Assembly: GCA_017415005.1 (NCBI GenBank)
Contig: JAFQJK010000023.1
Location: 30,834 to 94,833, forward strand
DNA length: 64,000 nucleotides
Reading direction: 5' to 3'
From: Rikenellaceae bacterium
GTDB lineage: Bacteria; Bacteroidota; Bacteroidia; Bacteroidales; Rikenellaceae
In this document: positions 12,867-24,480 of the stretch, piece after piece
Numbering within the stretch: the first letter of the stretch is position 1
How the letters are laid out: the number at the start of each line of letters is the position of its first letter
Position numbers and translations under genes: made by a program
The notes under the pieces: model-generated
What the model was told of the DNA's origin: nothing
The model's database searches: none
The model's input: only the letters and a program-made list of their open reading frames with translations

Positions 12867-13144
12867 CGTGGGATAGCGATATTGTGAGGGATAGCCGGCC
12901 GTTTTTTCTGTGATTTAGCGGTATTGCCGGAGTGGGGCGTTAAGACCGTATGAAAAAGCATCGTCCGGAAAGCGTTACGTCGCTGAATCGTTGCCGCAGT
13001 CTCTTTCCGGATTCTGTTTTAACGTATTGGTTTTTTGCTTCCTGGGCTGGATTTCATCGCTCCGGGTCATGCTAAGCCATGAGGCTGTTTTTGTATGGCG
13101 CGGAATCGGAGGAATACAGTGACGCAATCCGCAATGGCCGGGGC

Positions 13145-13834
13145 TTATTTGTCTGCCTTAGCGGCCAGATACGCGTCGTACATGTCCAGCATCCAGGCAT
13201 CGTTCTCCTTGGACTCTTTTTTATGCACCTTGCCTTCGGGGCCTTTGAACCAGTTCTTGCAGAAATCTTTCAAGCCCGGATATTGCTTGTCCATCAGCAC
13301 GGAGCTGACCAACATATACGGATAGACGATCTTGTCAGGGTCATTGTGGAAACGGATGCCGTACATGGTTTTCAGTACCCGGCGGTCGGTGTTGCCGATC
13401 CGCTCGGTCGTCCATATTTTCCACCAGTAGGTCGTGGCATTCGCACCGGCCTTGTTCAGGCAGACCATACGACGGATCGTGTGGTAGCGGTCTGCGAGGC
13501 CGGGCGACGCCAGCTCGCGCGCTTCCCAGCGGATACCGTCCGGATTGGACTCGGTCTTTTCGACGTATTCGACACTCTCCACATCCTCCACCGTGTATTT
13601 GACCGGTTCTTTGTCGTCGGGGGTCTTGGCGAGCTTGAACGAGTAGTTCTCTTTTTTCAAAAATGACGATTCGGCGTGCCAACCGCGGTGCAGGTAGCCG
13701 TCTGCTTTCTCTCCGGATCGCAGGGTTACTACTACCCGGCGGAACTCCTGATCCTCCGGTTTCTTGGCTTCCGTCCGGCTGATCGTGCCTGACGCGACGA
13801 GCACGACGGCAGCGAAAAGTAAAAACTGTTTCAT
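13145..13834 (-). CDS. Secreted protein of unknown function (A)
   Basis: A 229-residue protein that I do not recognise. It has a signal peptide (MKQFLLFAAVVLVASG, cleavage probably near residue 22), so it is exported. The mature part starts with a segment VVVTLRSGEKADGYL that resembles YLKSGAVVEC near the N-terminus of the next upstream gene, followed by a mixed alpha/beta region with many aromatic and charged residues and a single cysteine (MVCLNK). The start at 13834 gives the signal peptide; a longer frame upstream overlaps the neighbour and has no signal. It lies 16 bp downstream of the other secreted protein, so both are probably co-transcribed from the promoter at 14513-14544. Confidence 0.7.
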   Translation of the reverse strand: MKQFLLFAAVVLVASGTISRTEAKKPEDQEFRRVVVTLRSGEKADGYLHRGWHAESSFLKKENYSFKLAKTPDDKEPVKYTVEDVESVEYVEKTESNPDGIRWEARELASPGLADRYHTIRRMVCLNKAGANATTYWWKIWTTERIGNTDRRVLKTMYGIRFHNDPDKIVYPYMLVSSVLMDKQYPGLKDFCKNWFKGPEGKVHKKESKENDAWMLDMYDAYLAAKADK

Positions 13835-13850
13835 GCGTATTTTATTTGGG

Positions 13851-14471
13851 TTAGTGTTCGGTCGGATCGTAGTCCCGCAGCATGAGGACGGTCTTGTCCC
13901 GGTAAGCGTTCGACCGGCGTATGCGTTCGGCCAGTACGGGGTCGTCGTCGATATAACGGGCGATGCGCTCACGGAAAACGTCTTTCGACCGGCGGGAAGT
14001 GCTGCCTACACATTGATATTCGCTATCGCCACGTTTCTGTAGAAAATAGGCCGTCCTCGACCGGCTGAACCATCTGCGCCGCTGCCAGATTTGTATGCCG
14101 CCGTTCGTATCGATGCTGTAGCCCTTCCGCGAATAGACGCACGCCTTGATATACGGAGTCTCGACATATATCCACATCCAACCCGGCTCAGAGGCCCAAA
14201 CCAGCTTGCGGGCGTGTTCAGGGGTCTTGGCATGCCAGCAAACCACCGAGTCGATCTGATCTCCGGGGAGGAATTCTTTGGTCTTCGTTTTCCGGAAAGC
14301 ATCGCGGAAGATCTTCAGTCTCCCGGATCGTTTAGGCATCATCAGCCGGTCGTCGCCCACACATTCGACAACAGCCCCGCTTTTCAGGTAAATGCGTCCT
14401 TCGACCAGCGACGCCGCATGTGCCGATCCCGCTGCGGCGAGCAGGGACAGAAGCAGTAAAAAACGTTTCAC
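13851..14471 (-). CDS. Secreted protein of unknown function (B)
   Basis: A 206-residue exported protein that I do not recognise. The signal peptide is clear (MKRFLLLLSLLAAAGSAHA, cleavage after AHA at residue 19). The mature N-terminus VEGRIYLKSGAVVECVGDD resembles the same region of the following gene, suggesting a shared beta-rich module at the start of each mature protein. The rest is basic and aromatic (IQIWQRRRWFSRSRTAYF, residues about 128-145). No enzyme motif is visible. It is the first gene behind a good Bacteroidota-type promoter and precedes protein A by 16 bp. Confidence 0.7.
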   Translation of the reverse strand: MKRFLLLLSLLAAAGSAHAASLVEGRIYLKSGAVVECVGDDRLMMPKRSGRLKIFRDAFRKTKTKEFLPGDQIDSVVCWHAKTPEHARKLVWASEPGWMWIYVETPYIKACVYSRKGYSIDTNGGIQIWQRRRWFSRSRTAYFLQKRGDSEYQCVGSTSRRSKDVFRERIARYIDDDPVLAERIRRSNAYRDKTVLMLRDYDPTEH

Positions 14472-14512
14472 GGAGTCTATTGATTTGATGTCGTTCAGTG
14501 AATTGAATTATA

Positions 14513-14544
14513 CAAATATATAATCTAACCTTAATTTTTACAAT
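14513..14544 (-). promoter_or_regulatory. Promoter for the two secreted proteins
   Basis: Read on the minus strand, a TATATTTG -7 box (14513-14520) lies 20 bp from an ATTG box (14541-14544), close to the phylum consensus TTTG / TAnnTTTG. It is 42 bp upstream of the start of secreted protein B. Confidence 0.7.
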
Positions 14545-14885
14545 GGCAAATGCTTTCGTCGGGAGAAAAAGACACACGGATTGCAAGTGGCATGGGCGGC
14601 CGGACCGGCACAACAAAATGGATGTCGGTTCTGGACCGGAGGCGGCCGATGCCGTGCCGTCCGATGTCGGGTGAGGGTCGGGCAAGGACATGGATGCGTC
14701 CGGACGCATCCCGTTCGGTGCCCTGAGCCGGAGCCGTCGGGCCCGGGGTGTTTCTGCGGGGCCGTGCGATACTGCCGCTGTGTGGATACCGTGCCGGTAT
14801 GGGGCGGGACATGGCTGCCGGACCTGCGCGATCTCTTTCCGCCACGGCAGCCCTGCCTTCCGTCTCCCCGTGTGCCCGAATGCCC
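14545..14885. other. Intergenic region without a recognised gene
   Basis: About 340 bp of GC-rich DNA between the promoter of the secreted-protein pair and the stop of the IbrB-like gene. I see no protein family, repeat or terminator with a T-run. Confidence 0.5.
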
Positions 14886-15437
14886 TTACGGCATCGGTAC
14901 GGGCGCTTCCTCCGGCTCTTCGCACCATTCGTCGGATGCGCTGAACTCCTTGTCGGCGAAAAGCGCGGCCAGCCCCGAGATCTGTTTGAGGCGCAGCAGC
15001 TCGTCCTTGTCCATGCCGATGTGGCGCATGATCCAGCGGTCGGACATACCCGATGCGACCAGCTCGGCCACGATGCCCGTCATCAGCTCGACGGAGTGGG
15101 TGCCGCGCGCCCGGTTGTGGCGAATGGTGGAGGCCATGCGGTTGGAGAGGTCCTTGTCGATGACCACCACCGGCAGTAATCCGTGTTCGCGCTCATAGAT
15201 GCGGCGCGAGGTCTTCATAACCAGGTAGCGGTGGTAACCGTCGACGATTTCGTAGAGGTCTTGTTCCTGGAGGTGATAGCAGACGCAGGGCATCGTGTAG
15301 CCGTCCTCCCATATCGAGAGTTCCAGCAGGGCCATTTCCGGCGGGGCGACCACGTTCGGGTTATAGCTGTTGGCCACCACTTTCTCCACCGGAACGGCTT
15401 TCACCGCGTATACCGGACTTGCGGATTTATTTTTCAT
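14886..15437 (-). CDS. IbrB-like ParB-fold protein
   Basis: A 183-residue protein with a ParB/sulfiredoxin-like N-terminal domain. It shows NSYNPNV at 23-29, the helical segment MALLELSIWEDG, and the DGYHR motif at 66-70, which is the phosphate-contacting motif in this fold. A C-terminal helical part (SDRWIMRHIGMDKDELLRLKQI, in two helices around 135-157) looks like a helix-turn-helix. The domain set matches IbrB, the partner of IbrA in E. coli. Its start overlaps the end of the IbrA-like gene by 11 bp, so translation is probably coupled. Whether it binds DNA or acts as an ATP- or CTP-dependent enzyme is not visible from sequence. Confidence 0.8.
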   Translation of the reverse strand: MKNKSASPVYAVKAVPVEKVVANSYNPNVVAPPEMALLELSIWEDGYTMPCVCYHLQEQDLYEIVDGYHRYLVMKTSRRIYEREHGLLPVVVIDKDLSNRMASTIRHNRARGTHSVELMTGIVAELVASGMSDRWIMRHIGMDKDELLRLKQISGLAALFADKEFSASDEWCEEPEEAPVPMP

Positions 15438-16719
15438 GGTCGAGGATTTTGTACTTGCGTATCGCGTTCTCCCGTCTCTGGCGTTCCTGCTTGGTCGGGG
15501 AGAACCCCATGTATTTGCAGGCATGGTCGTTTTTTAGGATGCAGATGCACATCCGCTTATAGGTGGGCAGTTCCCGGAACTCCGCGATGTCCAGGTCGTC
15601 GAGGTACTCCATCCGCACCGGTCTTTTGTCGGTCCGGTAGCCCGATGGGCCTTCCACGCGGATGGGGATGCCGGCCGTCCGCAGCTTTGCGATGGTCTCT
15701 TCGGAGAGGCATCCTCCCTTTTCGCGCCAGAAACGGACGCTGACCTGCAGTTTCTCCAGGTAATTCTGCCGAGCCTGCCGGGGTAGCGTGTCCAGCAGGA
15801 AATACATATACTCTTTCCATGAGAAACCCTCCGGACAGGTGATCCCCCGCCACCCCATGGCCGAAGTGCTGCCGTACATGGCGGCGCATCCGACACCGTT
15901 GACGCGTCCCACCATCCGTCCCCAGGTGTCGGGATCGACAGCCTTGTAGACGGCCAGGGTCGAGAGGGCCTGTGAGATGAAAGGACTGGCCACCCGCTGT
16001 TTGGCAACCGGGATTCCCGCCTGGTAGTAGAGGTCGTACAACGCGTTGTATGCCCATCCGAACCGGCTGTTGGCGATCCAGATATCCTCCGTTTTCCAAT
16101 CGTATATGGGGTAGGCGTTGTACTCGTGCCATCCGATCCTGCGGGTCCATTTGTAGCTGTGGAGGTGCTGGCAGTTCCGGTCGCTGTGTATGGCCCGCCA
16201 CCGGTTGATGCTCTCCTGGGTCCGGATCCCGACCATGCAGCATATTTTCCGGCAACGCTTTTTGCGCCTGAGCCATCCGGCGAACAGGCGCTGGAAGTCA
16301 TAGTCCCACATTTCCGGCCGGAAGAAACCGAAGTCTTTCTGCGTAAGGCATCCTTCGGGCCTCTTCCTCACCCAGATGTCCCGGAAACGCTCTTCCCAGG
16401 GGCGCCAGTGGGCCTGATACATGGACGTGCAGGTCTCGACCCGGAAAGGGACGCAGCAATGGAACACTTCCAGGATATCCCGGTTTTCCGACAGGGTGCG
16501 TTCGACATAGGCCGTCGTTTGCCGGTACTGGGCCTCGTAATCCATATGGAATACGCCCAGTTTGCGTCCCGGAGCGTTCTTGCGGATATAGTCGATGCAC
16601 AGGTTCAGCAGCACGCCGCTGTCTTTCCCCCCGGAAAAGGAGACGTACACATAGTCGAAATAGTCGAAAACGATCTTCAGTCGCTTCTGTGCCGCATCAT
16701 ATACGTTCAGCCTGTACAT
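15427..16719 (-). CDS. IbrA-like PP-loop (PAPS-reductase family) enzyme
   Basis: A 430-residue protein of the phosphoadenosine-phosphosulfate-reductase-like family, DUF3440/IbrA type. The ATP pyrophosphatase loop SGGKDSG is at residues 29-35, preceded by the strand VYVSF. The family substrate segment follows (VFHMDYEAQY, then an aromatic-rich stretch), and there are many cysteines (CCVPF, RCRKICCMVG, CAAMYG, CICILKNDHAC) that could bind a metal cluster or take part in sulfur chemistry. MYRLNVYDAA is chosen as start by comparison with IbrA proteins; an ATG 18 bp upstream is also possible. The gene overlaps the GNAT-like gene upstream by about 23 bp and the IbrB-like gene by 11 bp. Known IbrA/IbrB proteins influence immunoglobulin-binding Eib proteins in E. 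coli; their chemistry is unclear. Confidence 0.85.
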   Translation of the reverse strand: MYRLNVYDAAQKRLKIVFDYFDYVYVSFSGGKDSGVLLNLCIDYIRKNAPGRKLGVFHMDYEAQYRQTTAYVERTLSENRDILEVFHCCVPFRVETCTSMYQAHWRPWEERFRDIWVRKRPEGCLTQKDFGFFRPEMWDYDFQRLFAGWLRRKKRCRKICCMVGIRTQESINRWRAIHSDRNCQHLHSYKWTRRIGWHEYNAYPIYDWKTEDIWIANSRFGWAYNALYDLYYQAGIPVAKQRVASPFISQALSTLAVYKAVDPDTWGRMVGRVNGVGCAAMYGSTSAMGWRGITCPEGFSWKEYMYFLLDTLPRQARQNYLEKLQVSVRFWREKGGCLSEETIAKLRTAGIPIRVEGPSGYRTDKRPVRMEYLDDLDIAEFRELPTYKRMCICILKNDHACKYMGFSPTKQERQRRENAIRKYKILDHEK

Positions 16720-17122
16720 GCGTGTGGTGCGGATCATACCGCATTTTTTCGTAGTTTTTCCATTGGAGACATGGGCTGAAGCCCTGCCGGGCGAAGCGCT
16801 CCACATGTCTTTTATGTACCGTGGCCTGAAGTCCGGCCCGGTTTTCCCCGTCGGCGATGACCGTAGCGAGCAGGCGTTCCAGCAGGTCCGCGTCGTCTCC
16901 CCGCACATAGTAGTTGTCGAGGATGCACTCTCCGGATGAGTTCCGCCTGAGCGGCATGAAACCGACCGCCGCGTCGTTCTCCACGGCGACATACCACGTG
17001 TACCTCACGCCCGTTTTGAACGGGTAGTTGTTGTTGTATCTCACGATGGGCGGGCTCATGACCAGCGGAGCCACCAGTTCGTAAAGTTTTCTGTCCGTTC
17101 CTTGCAGTTTGACGATCTTCAT
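16697..17122 (-). CDS. GNAT-like N-acetyltransferase domain protein
   Basis: A 141-residue protein that looks like a small GNAT acetyltransferase: a central WYVAVENDAAVGFMPLR beta-hairpin (about 44-60), a segment NYYVRGDDADLLERLLATVI that would form the acetyl-CoA-binding turn and helix, and a C-terminal GFSPCLQWKNYEKM strand typical of the fold. The usual Q/R-x-x-G-x-G/A acetyl-CoA loop is not clear, so activity is uncertain. It is the first gene of an overlapping cassette with the IbrA-like and IbrB-like genes. The start MKIVKLQG is chosen because the preceding codons carry no similarity. Confidence 0.65.
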   Translation of the reverse strand: MKIVKLQGTDRKLYELVAPLVMSPPIVRYNNNYPFKTGVRYTWYVAVENDAAVGFMPLRRNSSGECILDNYYVRGDDADLLERLLATVIADGENRAGLQATVHKRHVERFARQGFSPCLQWKNYEKMRYDPHHTHVQAERI

Positions 17123-17654
17123 GGCGGTGGTGTTGAATTGCTTTCCACAGCGAAACGCGGTCTGGCCGGGTGTCACGGCGCGTCATACCGCCTTCGGGAT
17201 ATGGGCAAATAAAGAACGTTCCGTGACCCCGGACGCGGAATCCGTGTACGCTCCTCCGGTTCCCTGAACGCGAGGGTCCGGGACAGGGACCCGGGCCTGC
17301 GGGGGCGCGGCGTATCCCGGGCAGGACACCGCCGCATCCCGGTCCGGAGACGCTTGCAGAGCGGTCCGTTGCCGGAAACAGCGAATGGGCCCGTGCAGGC
17401 GCCGCTTCGATACATGCGGCCGGACGGAGGCAGAACGAATACTTTGTCGGGTAAAATTACAATTTTTTTTTTAACGTCAGAGGCTTGACCGACATGCCGT
17501 TCGTTGGCCCATAGCCATAATTTACTGTCTTGGAGGGGGATGTTTCAGGGGCCTTTTACCGGAGGGGCGGATGCGGCTTCGGGCCGATGCCCTGCGGGCA
17601 TGCAGGCATCGACCCGATCTTTGCGGTGAGGATAGGGGCGTCAGGTATCTGCCG
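17123..17654. other. Intergenic region with a hairpin after the histidine kinase
   Basis: About 530 bp between the kinase stop and the GNAT-like start. A hairpin at 17585-17611 (CGATGCCCTGC paired with GCAGGCATCG) lies 44 bp downstream of the kinase but lacks a T-run. A run of ten T at about 17462-17471 marks the only AT-rich patch, a plausible promoter area for the cassette. No gene is recognised. Confidence 0.5.
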
Positions 17655-20768
<3,114 letters not shown>

Positions 20769-20829
20769 TTTTTTCAGTTGTATGATCCGTATCCCTCAGT
20801 CTGTCGTATACGATCATTTTTTTGAAGTA

Positions 20830-20860
20830 CAAATATAAGCATATCATCCGGCGTGTCAAA
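20830..20860 (-). promoter_or_regulatory. Promoter of the hybrid histidine kinase
   Basis: On the minus strand TTTG (20857-20860), a 19-bp spacer and TATATTTG (20830-20837) match the Bacteroidota consensus exactly, 62 bp before the kinase start codon. Confidence 0.85.
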
Positions 20861-21733
20861 ACTATCGCCTTCGTTTTAGTGTGGTGAACAAGGGGGTGTT
20901 TCCTGTGGCCTTTCCGCCGAGCTCTCCGCGGACCAACCGGTGTCCAACGAAAGGGAACCTCGTTTTCACCCCGGTTTCGTCGATCTTTGGTGCGATGGGA
21001 GGGCCCCGTTTCGAATAGACGCAACGCAAAACGGTAGACAGGCGATGCTCCGCACCTTTATTGTCTAAAGGGAGCCGGTACGGCATGTGAAAGAAACACT
21101 GGAAGCCGGGGGAGGCTCCTTGCAGGCTATGTCTGTCAAATGCCTGGAGATGGCTGTCCGAGGGGGAGCCTGCACGAGAATATTTGCCCCGGGTTGAACG
21201 ACGGCGGATACGCTTGCCCGGCAGACTCCATCCGCGTACGATCCGTAGAGCAATCCGTTAAAGATTCTTTTGCGGGGGCTCGATCCAGAGACAGATCGTC
21301 TTCCATCCGTCTTGAAGGCGATCCCGCCCTCTTGTCGTAACGCGGGGACGCAGCCGCGTGGGGAATCGGATTTTGTGCCAATGCCATTGCCGCGAGCGTC
21401 ATTGTCCGATGGGGTGCGTAGGTCCGTCGATCGCGTTCAACAGCTGCCAAAACACGTTGTAGGGCATGAAGCCGTACTTTGATTTTGACAGGTGTTTTGG
21501 TTATCTTTGTGTCAGTTGCTTGTGGTCGTTGGCATTCATGCGCAGGGCGAAAATGGCACGGTTGCCTTTTCGTTGCCCCGCCCCTGCCTGAAGAAATGCA
21601 ATGGCCCGATTTCTACGTCTGTTGCCATTTTTTAGAGGCGTTTCCGCGGGGACGGCCCTGTTTTTGTCCGGATATCCGGATGCGCCCGGTGCCGCGGCGC
21701 CGGGAGAGGCGGGCAGGGCTCAAATCAAAATGG
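20861..21733. other. Long intergenic region without a recognised gene
   Basis: Roughly 870 bp between the kinase promoter and the GNAT gene. Short open frames exist on both strands, but none shows a known family, a signal peptide or a supporting promoter. The base composition is close to 55-60 % GC. It could hold gene remnants or a small RNA; nothing firm can be said. Confidence 0.4.
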
Positions 21734-21742
21734 ATGATGCTG

Positions 21743-22234
21743 ATGAGCGAAACATGGAGTGTTGAACGGGCGGTGCCCGGCGATGCAGCCGATATCCTCG
21801 GGCTGATCCGCCGCCGTATTGCCTGGATGGACGAGCGGGGTATCCACCAGTGGAACGAGGATGCCTATCTGGAGGTGTTCCCCCATGCCTATTTTGTCCG
21901 GGCGGCCGATGAGGGCCGGCTCTATGTGGTCCGGCAGGGGGGCGAGCTGGCCGGTGCCTTTACGCTGTTCGAGACCGATGCCCGGTGGGAGGACCGGATG
22001 CCTGCCCTGTATGTCCATAACCTCGTTTCGCATCCCGGGCGGCGGGGTGCGGGTCGCGCTGCGCTGCGTTTCTGTGAGGAGGAGGCCCGGCGGCGGGGTG
22101 TCGGCAGGCTCAGGCTCGATTGCATCGCCTCGAATCGCGAGCTGAACGCCTTTTATGATACCTTGGGTTTCCGTTTTGCCGGGACCTGTGCCGTGGGCTG
22201 GTACCGCGGCACGCTCCGCGAAAAACGGTTGTGA
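21743..22234 (+). CDS. GNAT family N-acetyltransferase
   Basis: A 163-residue GNAT acetyltransferase that transfers an acetyl group from acetyl-CoA to an unknown amine. The sequence has the N-terminal VERAVPGDAADILGLI, the core strand LYVHNLVSHPGRRGAGRAAL with the acetyl-CoA loop RRGAGR (about 103-108), and the C-terminal NRELNAFYDTLGFRFAG motif in which N and FY are typical. Two further ATGs lie 6 and 9 bp upstream and may be used. No membrane segments. It stands alone, followed by a terminator at 22474-22501. Confidence 0.85.
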   Translation: MSETWSVERAVPGDAADILGLIRRRIAWMDERGIHQWNEDAYLEVFPHAYFVRAADEGRLYVVRQGGELAGAFTLFETDARWEDRMPALYVHNLVSHPGRRGAGRAALRFCEEEARRRGVGRLRLDCIASNRELNAFYDTLGFRFAGTCAVGWYRGTLREKRL

Positions 22235-22473
22235 CGGGCCCCTGCCCGCATGCGCATGGCCCGGGGATACTCCTGCCGCTCGCGCCGATCTGCCGCTCCG
22301 TGCCGTAGCGCCGGGTGCGTGGAGCTTTCGCTCCGGTTTTTCCCTGAGGCGCTCCTTCCGGGTCCCGACCGCCGCTTCCGGCTCCAGCGGCGCCTTGCTC
22401 CTTCCGTCCTGCCGCTCGCGCCGATCTCTGTCGGCTCCTTCGCCGGCGAAGGATAAGCCGCGGTCATATCGTA
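22235..22473. repeat. Intergenic DNA with a 21-bp direct repeat
   Basis: The 21-bp sequence starting TCCTGCCGCTCGCGCC occurs at 22271-22291 and again, identically, at 22407-22427, on the same strand. The DNA between is GC-rich and shows no gene. Confidence 0.6.
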
Positions 22474-22501
22474 AAGCAGGCTGCCGATTGGCAGCCTGCT
22501 T
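22474..22501. terminator. Bidirectional hairpin terminator
   Basis: AAGCAGGCTGCC-GATT-GGCAGCCTGCTT is a perfect 12-bp stem. It lies between the convergent GNAT gene and the acyl-CoA ligase gene and can serve both strands, although T-runs are short. Confidence 0.75.
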
Positions 22502-22623
22502 CCCGTCCGTCCTTATGTTGTGAATATTTCGACTTAACCTAACCTTCGATCATGTCCGGACAGACGGTGTCTCGTCCGTCGTCCGGCCGTGCCCGTTTGC
22601 GGTCCGGCACGACCGGTGCCGGG

Positions 22624-24273
22624 TCAGACGATCGTAACGCCCCGCTCTTCGAGCATCTCGACGCCGAGGTCGCGCAGGCGGTACTTCTGTATCTTGCCGC
22701 TGGCCGTCATCGGGAACTCGTCGATGAAGAAGATGTATTTCGGGATCTTGTAGCGTGCGATCTGTCCGCGGCAGTATAGCTTCACGTCCTCTTCGCTCAG
22801 CGTCTCGCCGGCCTTGAGCTTGATGAACGCGCCGACCTCCTCGCCGTACTTGGGGCTTGGGATACCGACCACCTCGACGCCCTGGATCTGCGGCATCTTG
22901 AACAGGAAGTTCTCGATCTCGCGCGGGTAGATGTTCTCTCCCCCGCGGATGATCATCTCCTTGATGCGGCCCGTGATGCGGTAATTACCCTCCTCGTCCT
23001 TGACTCCGAGGTCGCCCGAGTGTAGGAATCCGTCGGCATCGATCACTTCGGCCGTGGCTTCGGGATTCTTGTAATAGCCCTTCATGATGTTGTAGCCGCG
23101 GCAGCACATCTCGCCCTGCACGCCAGCCGGGCACTCCTCGCCGGTCTCGGGGTCGATCACGCGGACCTCGACGAATGGGAACTCGCGGCCGACGGTCGTT
23201 GCGCGCACCTCGGTCGAGTCGGTGATGCGCGTGGCGGTCATGCCGGGCGAGCTCTCGGTGAGGCCGTACACGCTGATCACTTTGCAGTGCATGCGGTCCA
23301 TCACCTGGTTCATCGTGTCGATCGGGCAGACGGCGCCGGCCATGATGCCGGTGCGCAGCGACGTGAGGTCGAACATGTCGAACATCGGGTGGTTGAGCTC
23401 GGCGATGAACATCGTCGGCACGCCGTAGAGGATCGTGCAGCGCTCCTTGTGGATCGAGGCCAGCACCTTGAGCGGGTCGAAGTCCTCGACCATGACCATC
23501 GTCGAGCCGTGCGTAATGACGGCGCAGAGCGCCAGCACGCAGCCGAAGCAGTGGAACAGCGGCACGCAGGTGAGCAGCTTGTCCTCGGGCGTGAAGCTCA
23601 TGAACTCGCCGGTGGCGTTGCCGTTGTTGAGGATATTGTGGTGCGAGAGCATGACGCCCTTGGGGAATCCGGTCGTCCCCGAGGTGTACTGCATGTTGAC
23701 CTCGTCGTGCGGCGAGACCTTTGCCTCAGCCTCGCGCAGCGCCTTGTCGTCCAAGTATGTCCCGGCCGTGATCAGCTCGGCGATACTGTACATGCCGCGC
23801 TGCTTCTCCTGTCCGATGTAGACCACGTTGCGCAGCTCGGGGAACTTCTCCGAACGGAGATGGCTGCGGTCGCCGCTTTTCAGTTCGGGCACGCTCTCGT
23901 ACATCATCTGCACGTAGTCGCTGTCGCGGTATCCGTTGACCATGCACATCGTGTGGATGTCGGCGTTCTTCATGATGTATTCGAGCTCGGCGGTCTTGTA
24001 GTTGGTGTTGACCGTTACGAGCACGGCGCCGATCTTGGCCGCCGCGAACATAATGGTCAGCCAGTCGGGGACGTTCTTGCCCCATACGCCCACCTTGCTG
24101 CCCTTCGTGACCCCGATCTCGAGGAAGGCTTTGGCCAGTTTGTCGACGCGGTCGTTGAACTCGGCGTACGTAAGGCGCAGCGCCCGGTCCGAGTAGACCA
24201 GGAAGTCGTGGTCGGGTCGCTCGGCGGCGTGTTTTTCGAGCAGTTGCCCGAAGGTATAGTCGATCAGTTCCAT
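22624..24273 (-). CDS. AMP-binding acyl-CoA synthetase
   Basis: A 549-residue adenylate-forming enzyme that activates a carboxylic acid, probably a medium or long fatty acid, and joins it to CoA. The phosphate-binding loop YTSGTTGFPKGVMLSH is at about 196-211, the A5-type motif YGLTESSP at about 345-352, and the C-terminal hinge and lysine region GRIKEMIIRGGENIYP and the catalytic lysine in TASGKIQKY are intact. Length is standard. It lies about 200 bp downstream of a cupin-type regulator on the same strand, and such pairs are common in this phylum, which suggests the regulator controls it. The acyl substrate cannot be read from the sequence. Confidence 0.92.
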   Translation of the reverse strand: MELIDYTFGQLLEKHAAERPDHDFLVYSDRALRLTYAEFNDRVDKLAKAFLEIGVTKGSKVGVWGKNVPDWLTIMFAAAKIGAVLVTVNTNYKTAELEYIMKNADIHTMCMVNGYRDSDYVQMMYESVPELKSGDRSHLRSEKFPELRNVVYIGQEKQRGMYSIAELITAGTYLDDKALREAEAKVSPHDEVNMQYTSGTTGFPKGVMLSHHNILNNGNATGEFMSFTPEDKLLTCVPLFHCFGCVLALCAVITHGSTMVMVEDFDPLKVLASIHKERCTILYGVPTMFIAELNHPMFDMFDLTSLRTGIMAGAVCPIDTMNQVMDRMHCKVISVYGLTESSPGMTATRITDSTEVRATTVGREFPFVEVRVIDPETGEECPAGVQGEMCCRGYNIMKGYYKNPEATAEVIDADGFLHSGDLGVKDEEGNYRITGRIKEMIIRGGENIYPREIENFLFKMPQIQGVEVVGIPSPKYGEEVGAFIKLKAGETLSEEDVKLYCRGQIARYKIPKYIFFIDEFPMTASGKIQKYRLRDLGVEMLEERGVTIV

Positions 24274-24480
24274 GAAGTCGTTGTTCTGTCAGAGTTTGTG
24301 GTTTGGTGCTTCTGGCCGTTGGCCGGCCGGGGTTCTGTCCGTCGGCGGAGGCCGGCCGTGCTTCCGGGGAGCTTCGGTGCCGTTTCCGTGCTTGTGGATG
24401 GCAGAAATCTTCCGCCCGATTTTACGATGTCCACCCGGAAAGTCGCTCCGCTCCGCGATGCTGTGCCCGGCCCCGGCCGG

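Noticed and set aside
17173..17415. 80-codon minus-strand frame upstream of the GNAT-like gene
   Set aside because: Arg/Pro-rich product, no family; looks like GC-driven open frame.
20862..21086. 74-codon minus-strand frame upstream of the histidine kinase
   Set aside because: No recognised family or promoter; listed only as part of the gene-free region.
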